From NCBI RefSeq assembly GCF_003226535.1, contig NZ_QKOB01000009.1, positions 1 through 64,000 on the forward strand: a stretch of 64,000 bases of DNA, written 5' to 3'. This document shows, one piece after another, positions 56,796 to 64,000 of the stretch; position 1 is the stretch's first letter; every line of letters begins with the position of its first letter. This DNA comes from Meiothermus sp. Pnk-1. Lineage in GTDB: Bacteria > Deinococcota > Deinococci > Deinococcales > Thermaceae. The notes under the pieces are model-generated. The model was not told where the DNA came from. It made no database searches and saw only the letters and a program-made list of their open reading frames with translations. Made by a program: the position numbers and the translations under genes.

Positions 56796-57812
56796 ATGAG
56801 CGACCCACGGGTACTGCTGCAAGCTTTTGCCGGTGTTTCCGGGGATGGTCCTCGCGCTGAGTGGTTGGCTCGCCACCTGGGCGCGGCGGGTTTCAGGGTC
56901 TGCCGGGACGAACTCGGTAACCTCTGGGCCGGTCAGGGTTCGCTGCTGCTGGTGGCCCATTTAGATACCGTGCTCACCCCTAGCAAGCCGCTAGCGCAGG
57001 ATGGGCGTTGGTGGGCCCCGGCGGTGGGAGACAACTCCTCTGGGGTGGCGGTGCTGCTGTCGCTGGCGGAGCAGCTGATCCCCCAGGGGGTCACCCTAGC
57101 CTTTAGCGTGGGGGAGGAGGGGCTGGGTAACCTGCGGGGGGCCCGGGCATTGGTGGCGAAGCTCCAGCCCCAGGCTATGGTAGCGGTGGACGGCTATCTC
57201 CCCTCGGTGGTGGTGCAGGCGGTGGGCTCTACCCGGTTGCGCGCCGTCTTTACCGGCCCCGGCGGGCACGCCTGGGGGGACCGGGGCCAAAAGAGCCCGG
57301 TTCCCGCCTTGGGCCAGGCCCTCTCCGCCTTGTACCAGCTGGCCAAGCCGGAGAACGCCAGCCTCAACGTGGGGCGGGTATTCGGCGGGGAGGCGATCAA
57401 CGCCATCCCCCGCGAGGTGGGGCTCGAGCTGGACCTGCGCGCCACCGACTCCCTGCTGCTGGAGACCCTAGAAGACCAATCTCGGCAGACCCTGATGGAA
57501 GCCGCCGGGGCCTACGGGGTCGGCCTCGAGCTGGAGGTACTGGGGCGCAGGCCCGCCGGGCACAGCGCTACCCTCCAGATGATTCAGGCGGCCAAGGAGG
57601 CTTTGAAGGGGGTGGGGCTCGAGGCCCAGCTCACCCCCGGCTCCACCGATGCCTCAGCGGGGGTCGAGCGGGGTATCCCAGCGCTGGCCTTCGGCGTGTA
57701 CCGGGGCGGGGGGGCGCACACCCCACAGGAGTGGGTGGAGCCGGATTCGCTGCTGCTCGGCCAGCAGGCCCTGGCCGAGTTGGTAAGGCGAATTTTGCGC
57801 GCCGGGGTTTAA
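56796..57812 (+). CDS. M20-family metallopeptidase/amidohydrolase
   Basis: A 338-residue di-zinc hydrolase of the M20 (ArgE/DapE/PepV-like) type. Ligands run HLDT (about 50-53), Asp in AVGDNSSG, Glu-Glu in SVGEEGLGN, Asp in VAVDGY and His in GGGAHTPQE; GGHAWGDRGQ belongs to the dimerisation domain. ATG 56796 follows the response regulator stop by 37 bp; longer readings overlap that gene. Substrate not assignable; a peptidase role is likely. Confidence 0.88.
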   Translation: MSDPRVLLQAFAGVSGDGPRAEWLARHLGAAGFRVCRDELGNLWAGQGSLLLVAHLDTVLTPSKPLAQDGRWWAPAVGDNSSGVAVLLSLAEQLIPQGVTLAFSVGEEGLGNLRGARALVAKLQPQAMVAVDGYLPSVVVQAVGSTRLRAVFTGPGGHAWGDRGQKSPVPALGQALSALYQLAKPENASLNVGRVFGGEAINAIPREVGLELDLRATDSLLLETLEDQSRQTLMEAAGAYGVGLELEVLGRRPAGHSATLQMIQAAKEALKGVGLEAQLTPGSTDASAGVERGIPALAFGVYRGGGAHTPQEWVEPDSLLLGQQALAELVRRILRAGV

Positions 57813-58016
57813 GTGTCTTTGGAGGATGCGCCAAGACAGCGCCCAGAAAAGGAAGAGGTGGTCGTTCTGCTCCGAGGCCCGGCGCGTTGGTAGCCTGCAG
57901 GAGTTGGTTCGGTGCCTGGATCGGGGCCGCTGAGCCTGGCGACCGTCCGGCCCTAAAGCGCAAGTTGCGCCCTTGCGTTTAGCGGCTAGCCTTTCTTTTT
58001 ATCCACAAAAAAGCGA
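57813..58016 (+). other. Intergenic region with a stem-loop of possible terminator function
   Basis: A stem CGCAAG-TTGCGCC-CTTGCG (57959-57977), extendable by A-T/G-U pairs, is followed by TTTAGCGG and then CTTTCTTTTT. It could end the M20 transcript. The right arm (GCGTTTAGCGG) resembles a short remnant of the 7-mer arrays. Nothing else is recognised. Confidence 0.3.
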
Positions 58017-58022
58017 TACGAT
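58017..58022 (+). promoter_or_regulatory. Candidate near-leaderless -10 box of the HgdB-like gene
   Basis: TACGAT ends 7 nt before GTG 58030, which supports that start over the ATG at 58021 that overlaps the box. Confidence 0.45.
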
Positions 58023-58029
58023 GCTAGTC

Positions 58030-58872
58030 GTGCGCATCGGTGTGTTGCAAAGCTGGTTGTCAGAGCGCTACTTGCCTTTCTGGGAAGCTTTTCTGCGCGA
58101 GCTGGGGCTCGAGGTCGTTCATCCCCGCGAGAGGGTCGAGCCGCTGGGTTTGGAGCTACCCGCCCCGGCCCGTACCTTAGTGGCTGAGGTAAGCGACCTC
58201 AAGGCCCGAAGGGTGGACTACCTGCTCCTCCCCGACCTTCAGCTTGGGGTGGATAGCTCCCGTGCCGAGGGCCAGTCCCCCTGGCTGGTGGACCTCGAGG
58301 CGGCCCTCTCCCGCTTTATACCGGGTATGCCCCCGAGGCTGGTAGTGCCCGCCGAGCTAAACCCCGATCTGCTGGGGCTGGCTGCCGAGATCGGGCAAGG
58401 GCTTACTCGCAACCCCATGATCACCCGGCGAGTCCTGGAGCGGACCAAGTACCTCCTAAACCTCGAGCCGCCCAGGGTGAAGAACCCCTCCGGCGGGCGG
58501 GCGGTGGGGGTGGTGGCCCAGCCCTACGTACTTTGCGACCCCGAGAACCGCCATCGGCTGCTGGAGGGGCTCGAGGGGGCGGGGCTCACCCCCTTCTTCG
58601 CCGACCTTCCCCCGGCTAAGCTGCGCGAGGAAGGCCGCCAGGTGGCCGAACTAGACCTCCCTACCCACCTGGAGGCCGCCGGGATGCTGCGCTACCTCTC
58701 CCGCCTGGGCCGGGTGGGCGGGCTGGTGTTGCTGGCGGATGAGGAATATGCCCCCTTGCCGTCGGCGGTGCGTAAATGGGCGGGCAAAGGGGTCAAGCCT
58801 TGGCGACTGGTGGGACTTTCGGAGGATTGGCGTCCTGCGTTTGCCGCCCTGGCCGCTGAGCTGTCCTCCTGA
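58030..58872 (+). CDS. DUF2229 / 2-hydroxyacyl-CoA dehydratase-like protein
   Basis: A 280-residue protein that looks like the DUF2229/HgdB fold. The opening RIGVLQSWLSERYLPFWEAFLRELGLEVV matches the family's RIGxPxxLxxYxxxPFW pattern, followed by VAEVSDLKARRVDYLLLPDLQLG. Real dehydratases and activase C-domains keep cysteines for a [4Fe-4S] cluster; here I see only one Cys (VLCDPENR), so no such cluster is expected. No activase (HgdC) lies nearby. Function unknown. GTG 58030 is chosen by the -10 spacing. Confidence 0.55.
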   Translation: MRIGVLQSWLSERYLPFWEAFLRELGLEVVHPRERVEPLGLELPAPARTLVAEVSDLKARRVDYLLLPDLQLGVDSSRAEGQSPWLVDLEAALSRFIPGMPPRLVVPAELNPDLLGLAAEIGQGLTRNPMITRRVLERTKYLLNLEPPRVKNPSGGRAVGVVAQPYVLCDPENRHRLLEGLEGAGLTPFFADLPPAKLREEGRQVAELDLPTHLEAAGMLRYLSRLGRVGGLVLLADEEYAPLPSAVRKWAGKGVKPWRLVGLSEDWRPAFAALAAELSS

Positions 58873-58874
58873 CC

Positions 58875-58925
58875 TTGGGCCCCGGGGCTAAAGGTGCTAA
58901 TGTGGTGGGGGATGAGAACTGACCA
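58875..58925 (+). promoter_or_regulatory. Promoter and operator-like palindrome of the ABC exporter genes
   Basis: TTGGGC (58875-58880), 17-bp spacer, TAATGT (58898-58903), 8 nt to ATG 58912. A perfect inverted repeat ACTGAC-CA-GTCAGT spans 58918-58931 just inside the coding region, a position where repressor binding would block initiation. Confidence 0.5.
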
Positions 58926-60660
58926 GTCAGTATTGGCCTCGCTGTATGAGCTGACCCCCTATCTGCGGCGCTACGCCTGGCCATACATCGGCGGGATCAT
59001 CGCTGGGGTGCTCTCGGTGGTGATGGGGGCGATCTCGCCCTATTTCTTGCGCCACGCGGTAGACGCCATTCGCCTAGAGCAAGACTATCGCCCTTGGGTG
59101 CTGGCGATGGTGGGGGTAGCCCTGTTGTCGGGAGTGTTTTCCTGGGCCAACCGCCAGCTTCTTGTAGTGGCGAGCCGCTACATCGAGCATGACCTCCGCA
59201 TGGACCTCTTCCGCAAGGCCCTTTCTCTAGACGCTTATTTCTATGGCAAAAACCGCATCGGCGACCTCGTCAACAAGTTCAACACCGACCTCGGGGCGGT
59301 GCGCGAGATGCTGGGCGGGGGCATTAACATGGGCTCACGCCTGTTCATGTTCGTGGTATTTGCCGTAGTCTCGATGTACTTGGTAAACGTGCGGCTGGCG
59401 CTGGCGCTCTCGCTGGTCTTCCCGGCGATTTTCCTGATCATGCGCTATGTGCTGCGGTTGATCGACCGGCGTTACCGCGAAAGCCAGGAGGTCTTCGACC
59501 GGATCTCCACCAAGGCCCAGGAGAACTTCTCGGGTATCCGGGTGGTGAAGGGGTTTGCCCTCGAGCAACGCGAGCTCGAGGCCTTCCAAAAGCTCAACCG
59601 CGAATACATAGAAAAAAGCTTGGCCCTCACCCGGGTGGAGGGGCCCATGCGGGCCTTGATGGGCCTGCTGATCGGCATCGCTACCCTGATCGTGCTGGGA
59701 ATGGGGGGCGGGATGGTGATCCGGGGAGAACTCACCGCCGGGCAGTTCGTGCAGTTCAACGCCTACGTGATGATGTTGGCTTGGCCGATTATCGGGCTGG
59801 GTTACACCATCGGCATCTTTCAGCGCGGAGCCACCAGCCAGCGCCGCCTCAAGCAGCTGTGGGACGAGCAACCGCGCATCAAAGAGGCGGGGGAGGGGCG
59901 CCGCCAGGCCCCCTCGAGCCTTTCCGGAGAGGTGCGCTTCGAGGGGGTGAGCCTCGAGCTGGGCGGGCGGAAGGTCCTCGATGAGATCACCCTGACCATT
60001 CCCGAGGGGACCACCCTGGGGATCACCGGGCGCACCGGGAGCGGCAAGACCCTGTTGGTGAGCTTGATCCCTCGGCTTCTGGACCCCACCCAGGGGCGGG
60101 TGCTGTTGGGAGGTTACGACGTGAAAGAACTCCCTTTGGCTACGCTGCGTCAGGCGGTGGGGATGGTCCCTCAAGAGCCCTTCCTCTTCTCCGATACGCT
60201 GGCGGAGAATATCGCCTTTGGCCTGGCCGAGGTGGACCGGGCCCGGGTGGAATGGGCCGCCAAGCTGGCCGGGGTTCACGAGGACATCGTGGGCTTCCCC
60301 CAGGGCTACGAGACCTCGTTGGGCGAGCGCGGGGTGACCCTCTCCGGAGGACAGCGGCAGCGCACCGCGTTGGCCCGTGCCCTGGCCAGGCGCCCTAAGG
60401 TGCTGATCCTCGACGACGCCATGAGCGCGGTGGATACCGAGACCGAAAGCCGCATCCTGAGCGGGCTCAAGACCGTGCTGGGGCAACAGACCACCCTCCT
60501 CATCGCCCACCGTACCAGCACCCTGCGCTATGCCGATTGGATCGTGGTGCTCGAGGGCGGGCGCATCGTTGAGGAGGGCACCCACGAGATGTTGTTGGAA
60601 CAGGGTGGGCTCTACGCCGAGTTGGATCGGATACAGCGCTTGCAGGCGGAGGTCGAGTAG
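58912..60660 (+). CDS. tmrB: ABC exporter half-transporter, TmrB-like (degenerate-site subunit)
   Basis: A 582-residue half-transporter with six N-terminal helices (about 1-310) and an ATPase domain. The Walker A is TGRTGSGKT, signature LSGGQRQR and H-loop IAHRTSTL. The Walker B reads LILDDAMSAVD: Asp replaces the catalytic Glu, as in T. thermophilus TmrB, so this half binds but should not hydrolyse ATP well. It pairs with the next gene. TmrAB is a broad exporter related to the TAP peptide transporter. Confidence 0.88.
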   Translation: MRTDQSVLASLYELTPYLRRYAWPYIGGIIAGVLSVVMGAISPYFLRHAVDAIRLEQDYRPWVLAMVGVALLSGVFSWANRQLLVVASRYIEHDLRMDLFRKALSLDAYFYGKNRIGDLVNKFNTDLGAVREMLGGGINMGSRLFMFVVFAVVSMYLVNVRLALALSLVFPAIFLIMRYVLRLIDRRYRESQEVFDRISTKAQENFSGIRVVKGFALEQRELEAFQKLNREYIEKSLALTRVEGPMRALMGLLIGIATLIVLGMGGGMVIRGELTAGQFVQFNAYVMMLAWPIIGLGYTIGIFQRGATSQRRLKQLWDEQPRIKEAGEGRRQAPSSLSGEVRFEGVSLELGGRKVLDEITLTIPEGTTLGITGRTGSGKTLLVSLIPRLLDPTQGRVLLGGYDVKELPLATLRQAVGMVPQEPFLFSDTLAENIAFGLAEVDRARVEWAAKLAGVHEDIVGFPQGYETSLGERGVTLSGGQRQRTALARALARRPKVLILDDAMSAVDTETESRILSGLKTVLGQQTTLLIAHRTSTLRYADWIVVLEGGRIVEEGTHEMLLEQGGLYAELDRIQRLQAEVE

Positions 60661-60720
60661 AGGTGGTCCCTAGTTTGTCGTGTACGGCTAGGCTCGAGAA
60701 GGGTTATCGGCGGTGCCTGT

Positions 60721-62529
60721 ATGCATGAGGAAGAAGCCTTTCGCAAGTCGTTCGATGCCAAGCTGGCCCGGCGGATCCTGGTGTATGTGCGCCCATACTG
60801 GAAGCAGGTGGCTTGGGCGCTTTTTGCCTTGGTGATCAGCACCCTCACCGCCGCCTCCACCCCGCTTTTTCTCAAGTATGCCATTGATAACGCCATCGTT
60901 CCCCGGGAGGCGCTCGAGGCCGTCCAGCGCTATCGGGTACTCCTGGTAGTGGCGGGGCTATTCTTGCTGGTGCGGGCGGTGGACTTCATCGCCAACTACG
61001 CCCAGACCTACCTCATCGGTTGGGTTGGGCAGCACGTGTTGTATGATCTGCGCAGCGAGATCTTTGCCAAGCTGCAACGCCTGCACCTGGGCTACTTCGA
61101 CAAGAACCCGGTAGGTCGCCTGATGACCCGGGTGACCTCGGACGTGGATGCCATCAACCAGTTCATCACCGGAGGGTTGGTAGGCCTCATCGCTGACGTG
61201 TTCTTGATCCTGGGGCTGGTCATCTTCATGCTGCTGCTCAACGGGAAGCTGGCCCTGGTGGTGCTGGTGATGATGCCGATCTTTCTAGGGGTGACCACCT
61301 GGATTCGCAACGGGATGCGCGAGTCCTACCGCACTATGCGGCTGCGGCTGGCCAAGGTCAACGCCTCGTTGCAAGAGAACCTGGCGGGGGTCCAGACCAC
61401 CCAGCTATTTAGCCGCGAAGCCGAAAACGAGGCCCGCTTCAACCGGCTCTCCCTCGACCTGCGGGCGGCTTGGGTGCAGATCGTGGGATGGTTTGCCCTC
61501 TTTTTTCCCATCGTGGGCTTTTTGGGCGATTTCACGGTGGCCTCGGTGGTGTGGTTTGGCGGGGCTCAGGTGGCGCAGGGGGCCTTGACGCTAGGGCTGC
61601 TGGTGGCCTTTACCGATTACGTGCGGCAGCTCTTCCAGCCGTTGCAAGACCTCTCGGACAAGTTCAACATCTTCCAGGCGGCGATGGCCTCTGCCGAGCG
61701 CATCTTCGGGCTTTTGGACACCCCCGAGGAGGTTGCGGACAAACCTGACGCCAAGCCCGTCCAGCGCTTCCGGGGTGCGATCGCTTTCGAGGACGTGTGG
61801 TTTGCTTACGCCAAGCGGGAAGGGGCTACGGCGGAGGAGTGGGATTGGGTGCTGCGCGGGGTCTCCTTCACAATCCAGCCAGGAGAAAAGATCGCCCTGG
61901 TAGGGGCCACGGGGGCGGGAAAGACCAGCGTGATCAGCCTGGTGGCCCGCTTTTACGATGTGCAGAAGGGGCGGGTGAGCATCGATGGGACCGACGTGCG
62001 CGACTACCGCCAGCAGGATTTGCGGCGCTCCATAGGGATCGTGCTGCAAGACCCCTTCCTCTTTAGCGGAAGCATCGAGGCCAACCTGCGGCTAGGCGAG
62101 GAAAGCATCCCCCTCGAGCGCATCCGGGAGGTTGCCCGCTTTGTCGGGGCGGACGAGTTCATCTCGTCCCTACCCCAGGGGTACCAGACGCTGCTGCACG
62201 AGCGGGGAGGAGGGCTTTCGACCGGGCAGAAGCAACTCTTGGCCCTCACCCGGGCCATCCTCCACAACCCCGACATCCTGCTCATCCTCGACGAGGCCAC
62301 CGCCAACGTGGACTCCGAGACCGAGGCCAAGATCCAAGAAGCCCTCTGGCGGGTAATGGAGGGGCGCACCAGCATCATCATCGCCCACCGCCTCTCCACC
62401 ATCCGGCATGTAGACCGCATCTTGGTGTTCCGCAAGGGCAAGCTGGTGGAGGAGGGTTCGCACGAGGAGCTGCTCGCTAGAGGAGGGTACTACGCCAGGC
62501 TCTACGAGTTGCAGTATGCCCAGGGATAA
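60721..62529 (+). CDS. tmrA: ABC exporter half-transporter, TmrA-like (catalytic subunit)
   Basis: Second half of the heterodimer, 602 residues: six helices (about 20-330) and an ATPase domain with Walker A GATGAGKT, the canonical Walker B LILDEATANVD with catalytic Glu, and an altered signature LSTGQKQL. The two genes therefore form one canonical and one degenerate nucleotide site, exactly the TmrAB arrangement. It begins 60 bp after its partner, and no separate promoter is evident. Confidence 0.88.
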   Translation: MHEEEAFRKSFDAKLARRILVYVRPYWKQVAWALFALVISTLTAASTPLFLKYAIDNAIVPREALEAVQRYRVLLVVAGLFLLVRAVDFIANYAQTYLIGWVGQHVLYDLRSEIFAKLQRLHLGYFDKNPVGRLMTRVTSDVDAINQFITGGLVGLIADVFLILGLVIFMLLLNGKLALVVLVMMPIFLGVTTWIRNGMRESYRTMRLRLAKVNASLQENLAGVQTTQLFSREAENEARFNRLSLDLRAAWVQIVGWFALFFPIVGFLGDFTVASVVWFGGAQVAQGALTLGLLVAFTDYVRQLFQPLQDLSDKFNIFQAAMASAERIFGLLDTPEEVADKPDAKPVQRFRGAIAFEDVWFAYAKREGATAEEWDWVLRGVSFTIQPGEKIALVGATGAGKTSVISLVARFYDVQKGRVSIDGTDVRDYRQQDLRRSIGIVLQDPFLFSGSIEANLRLGEESIPLERIREVARFVGADEFISSLPQGYQTLLHERGGGLSTGQKQLLALTRAILHNPDILLILDEATANVDSETEAKIQEALWRVMEGRTSIIIAHRLSTIRHVDRILVFRKGKLVEEGSHEELLARGGYYARLYELQYAQG

Positions 62530-62536
62530 TAAGGTC

Positions 62537-63079
62537 ATGCCTGAGCCTCGTCTCTTTCCTGCCAAGATCGGCATCCTCACCGTCTCTGATCGGGCCAGCC
62601 GTGGAGAGTACCCGGACCAGAGCGGTCCGGCCATCCGGGAGTACCTCACCGAGGTGCTCACCACCCCCTTTGAGGTGGACTACCGGGTCATCCCCGATGA
62701 GCAGCCCCTCATCGAGCGGGCCCTGATCGAGATGGAAGAGGGGGGCTGTGGGCTGATCCTCACCACCGGTGGGACCGGCCCCGCGCCCCGGGACGTGACC
62801 CCCGAGGCCACCCAGAGGGTGTGTACCCGGATGATGCCGGGCTTCGGCGAGCTGATGCGCAAGGTATCGCTCGAGCAGACCCCCACCGCCATCCTCTCCC
62901 GCCAGACCGCGGGGATTCGCAACGCCTGCCTGATCGTGAACCTGCCGGGCAAGCCCCGCTCGATCCGGCTCTGCCTGGAGGCGGTGTTTCCGGCCATCCC
63001 TTACTGTCTCGATCTTATTGGAGGGCCGTACCTCGAGGGGGATCCGGGTAAGATCCAAGTGTTTCGGCCCACCGGTTAG
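62537..63079 (+). CDS. mogA: MogA/MoaB molybdopterin adenylyltransferase
   Basis: Activates molybdopterin by adenylation before metal insertion in molybdenum cofactor synthesis. The 180 residues show the family blocks ILTVSDRASRGEYPDQSG, LTTGGTGPAPRDVTPEAT (about 75-92) and NLPGKPRSIRLCLEAVFPAIPYCLDLIGG. ATG 62537 is 7 bp past the exporter stop and has AAGG close by (GATAAT lies 6 nt upstream); an ATG at 62516 would overlap the exporter gene. Confidence 0.93.
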   Translation: MPEPRLFPAKIGILTVSDRASRGEYPDQSGPAIREYLTEVLTTPFEVDYRVIPDEQPLIERALIEMEEGGCGLILTTGGTGPAPRDVTPEATQRVCTRMMPGFGELMRKVSLEQTPTAILSRQTAGIRNACLIVNLPGKPRSIRLCLEAVFPAIPYCLDLIGGPYLEGDPGKIQVFRPTG

Positions 63080-63087
63080 GGGTGCAT

Positions 63088-64000
63088 ATGACCTATGCGA
63101 AAGCCCTCGAGTGGCTCTACGGCCAGACCCGTTCGGGAGCGCCGCGCGGCACCCGGCGGGTGGGGGAGGTCCTCGAGCGCCTAGGCCACCCCGAGCGGCG
63201 CTTTCCTGCTGTCCACGTCCTGGGTACCAATGGCAAAGGCAGCGTGGTGGCTTACCTGGAGGCCGCCTTCCGCGCTGCCGGGATACGCTACGGGGCGACC
63301 ACCAGCCCGCATCTGGTGGATTTCCGTGAGCGTATCCGTACTCACCAGGGCCTGATCCCCGAGGAGCAGGTGACCCGGTTCGTGGAGTGGGCCAGGGAGC
63401 AGAACTTCATCGAGCATCCGGCCTTCTTCGATCTGGCTACGGCTCTGGCGTTCGAGCATTTCGCCAAGGTAGGGGTCGAGATGGCCGCTGTGGAGGCGGG
63501 GGTAGGGGGGGTGCTGGACGCCACCAACATCCTCTCCGAGGTGCGGCTCACCGTGCTGACCAACGTGGGGGAGGACCACCTCGAGACCTTGGGGGGTTCG
63601 CTCGAGGCGGTAGCCCGGGACAAAGCCGGGGCCTTCCGTCCGGGGGTGCCGGTGATCACCGCGGCGGAGGGGATCGGTCTGGCGGTGGCCCGCGAGGTGG
63701 CGCAGTCGCGGCGGGCCCCGCTTTATGTGCTCGAGCCCGAAGATGCCCTCTTCGAACTGCCGGTGCCCCCGGCGTTGCGGGGGGAGGTACAGCGGCAGAA
63801 CGCGCGGCTGGCCGCTGCGGCCTTGCGGCTTTTGGGTTTCCCTGAGCCGGCCATCGTGGAAGGGCTACGGGGGGCGGTCCACCCTGGGCGGATGCAGGAA
63901 CTCGAACAGCAGGGGGTGCGGGTGATCCTCGACGGGGCGCACAACCCCCCGGCAGCCCGAGCACTCGCCGAGGAGTTCTCCGGCTATCACCTGGTCTACG
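63088..64000 (+). CDS. folC: FolC, folylpolyglutamate/dihydrofolate synthase (5' part)
   Basis: Adds glutamate to folates. The reading frame runs open from ATG 63088 through the window end, so the 3' end is missing; 304 complete codons are visible. The Mur-ligase-type P-loop is in HVLGTNGKGSVVAYLE, then TTSPHLVDFRERI, EAGVGGVLDATN, LTNVGEDHLETLG and, near the edge, LDGAHNPPAARAL, all FolC signatures. It follows mogA by 8 bp with AGGGGTG before the start. Confidence 0.93.
   Translation, partial: MTYAKALEWLYGQTRSGAPRGTRRVGEVLERLGHPERRFPAVHVLGTNGKGSVVAYLEAAFRAAGIRYGATTSPHLVDFRERIRTHQGLIPEEQVTRFVEWAREQNFIEHPAFFDLATALAFEHFAKVGVEMAAVEAGVGGVLDATNILSEVRLTVLTNVGEDHLETLGGSLEAVARDKAGAFRPGVPVITAAEGIGLAVAREVAQSRRAPLYVLEPEDALFELPVPPALRGEVQRQNARLAAAALRLLGFPEPAIVEGLRGAVHPGRMQELEQQGVRVILDGAHNPPAARALAEEFSGYHLVY

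Noticed and set aside
1-64000. tRNA, rRNA, tmRNA or RNase P genes; transposase, integrase or toxin-antitoxin genes
   Set aside because: No tRNA-like T-loop/acceptor pairing, rRNA core motif or mobile-element protein signature was found on either strand; short RNAs could still be missed without a covariance search.

Overview
The window reads as chromosomal DNA of a Thermaceae bacterium (Deinococcota), most likely Meiothermus or a close relative. This is an inference from four things: close resemblance of many products to Thermus thermophilus proteins I know (RecJ, ValRS, LysN, the TmrA/TmrB exporter, MogA), high-GC coding DNA, very frequent CTCGAG hexamers, and many genes whose start codon lies 6-8 nt after a TAnnnT -10 box (leaderless transcripts). 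There are about 60 protein genes and one T-box RNA leader. I found no rRNA, tRNA, CRISPR array, insertion sequence or prophage.

Layout. 1-3.9 kb: composite repeat, ruvB, second repeat, HD hydrolase, RluD-type pseudouridine synthase, PAP2 phosphatase. 3.9-6.6 kb: tetR operon with a DUF2269 membrane protein, an NmrA/SDR protein and a DUF4188 protein. 6.8-11.7 kb: nhaA with a structured leader, HEAT-like protein, LysN-like aminotransferase, dNTPase. 11.7-17.1 kb: fatty-acid cluster yceD-rpmF-fabH-fabD-fabG-acpP-fabF. 17.2-22 kb: arginase, hisA, LapA-like protein, recJ with an overlapping unknown gene. 22-27.1 kb: lipoprotein and the T-box-controlled Nudix-valS-HD operon, then a secreted SOD-like protein. 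27.4-33.1 kb: mrp, SufR-like regulator, RNase H, TauE/SafE exporter, 2-hydroxyacid dehydrogenase and M50/CBS protease. 33.2-35.3 kb: damaged-looking MFS gene facing an M19 dipeptidase. 35.3-39.2 kb: inverted composite repeat, then a Dpp-type peptide ABC importer. 39.2-45.7 kb: quinone oxidoreductase/DinB, tldD-pmbA, holA, gcdH. 45.8-50.7 kb: TRAP-TAXI transporter and an MFS exporter. 51.1-56 kb: wecA-wecB, upp, kinase-like protein, SMR efflux pump with its TetR repressor. 56-64 kb: orphan response regulator, M20 peptidase, HgdB-like protein, heterodimeric ABC exporter, mogA and the 5' part of folC, cut by the window end.

The most unusual signals are not genes. Mosaic intergenic repeats combine a degenerate 7-bp-period array, hairpin modules whose stems covary, and a pyrimidine-rich core. 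They occur at four intergenic loci, one inverted, and a five-unit stretch of the 7-mer array lies inside the valS reading frame. The leaderless -10/start spacing recurs at about twenty genes and settles several start codons. Related inverted repeats (TGACC-N4-GGTCA) overlap the -35 of two unlinked promoters, and a 24-bp perfect palindrome overlaps the tetR-SMR promoter.
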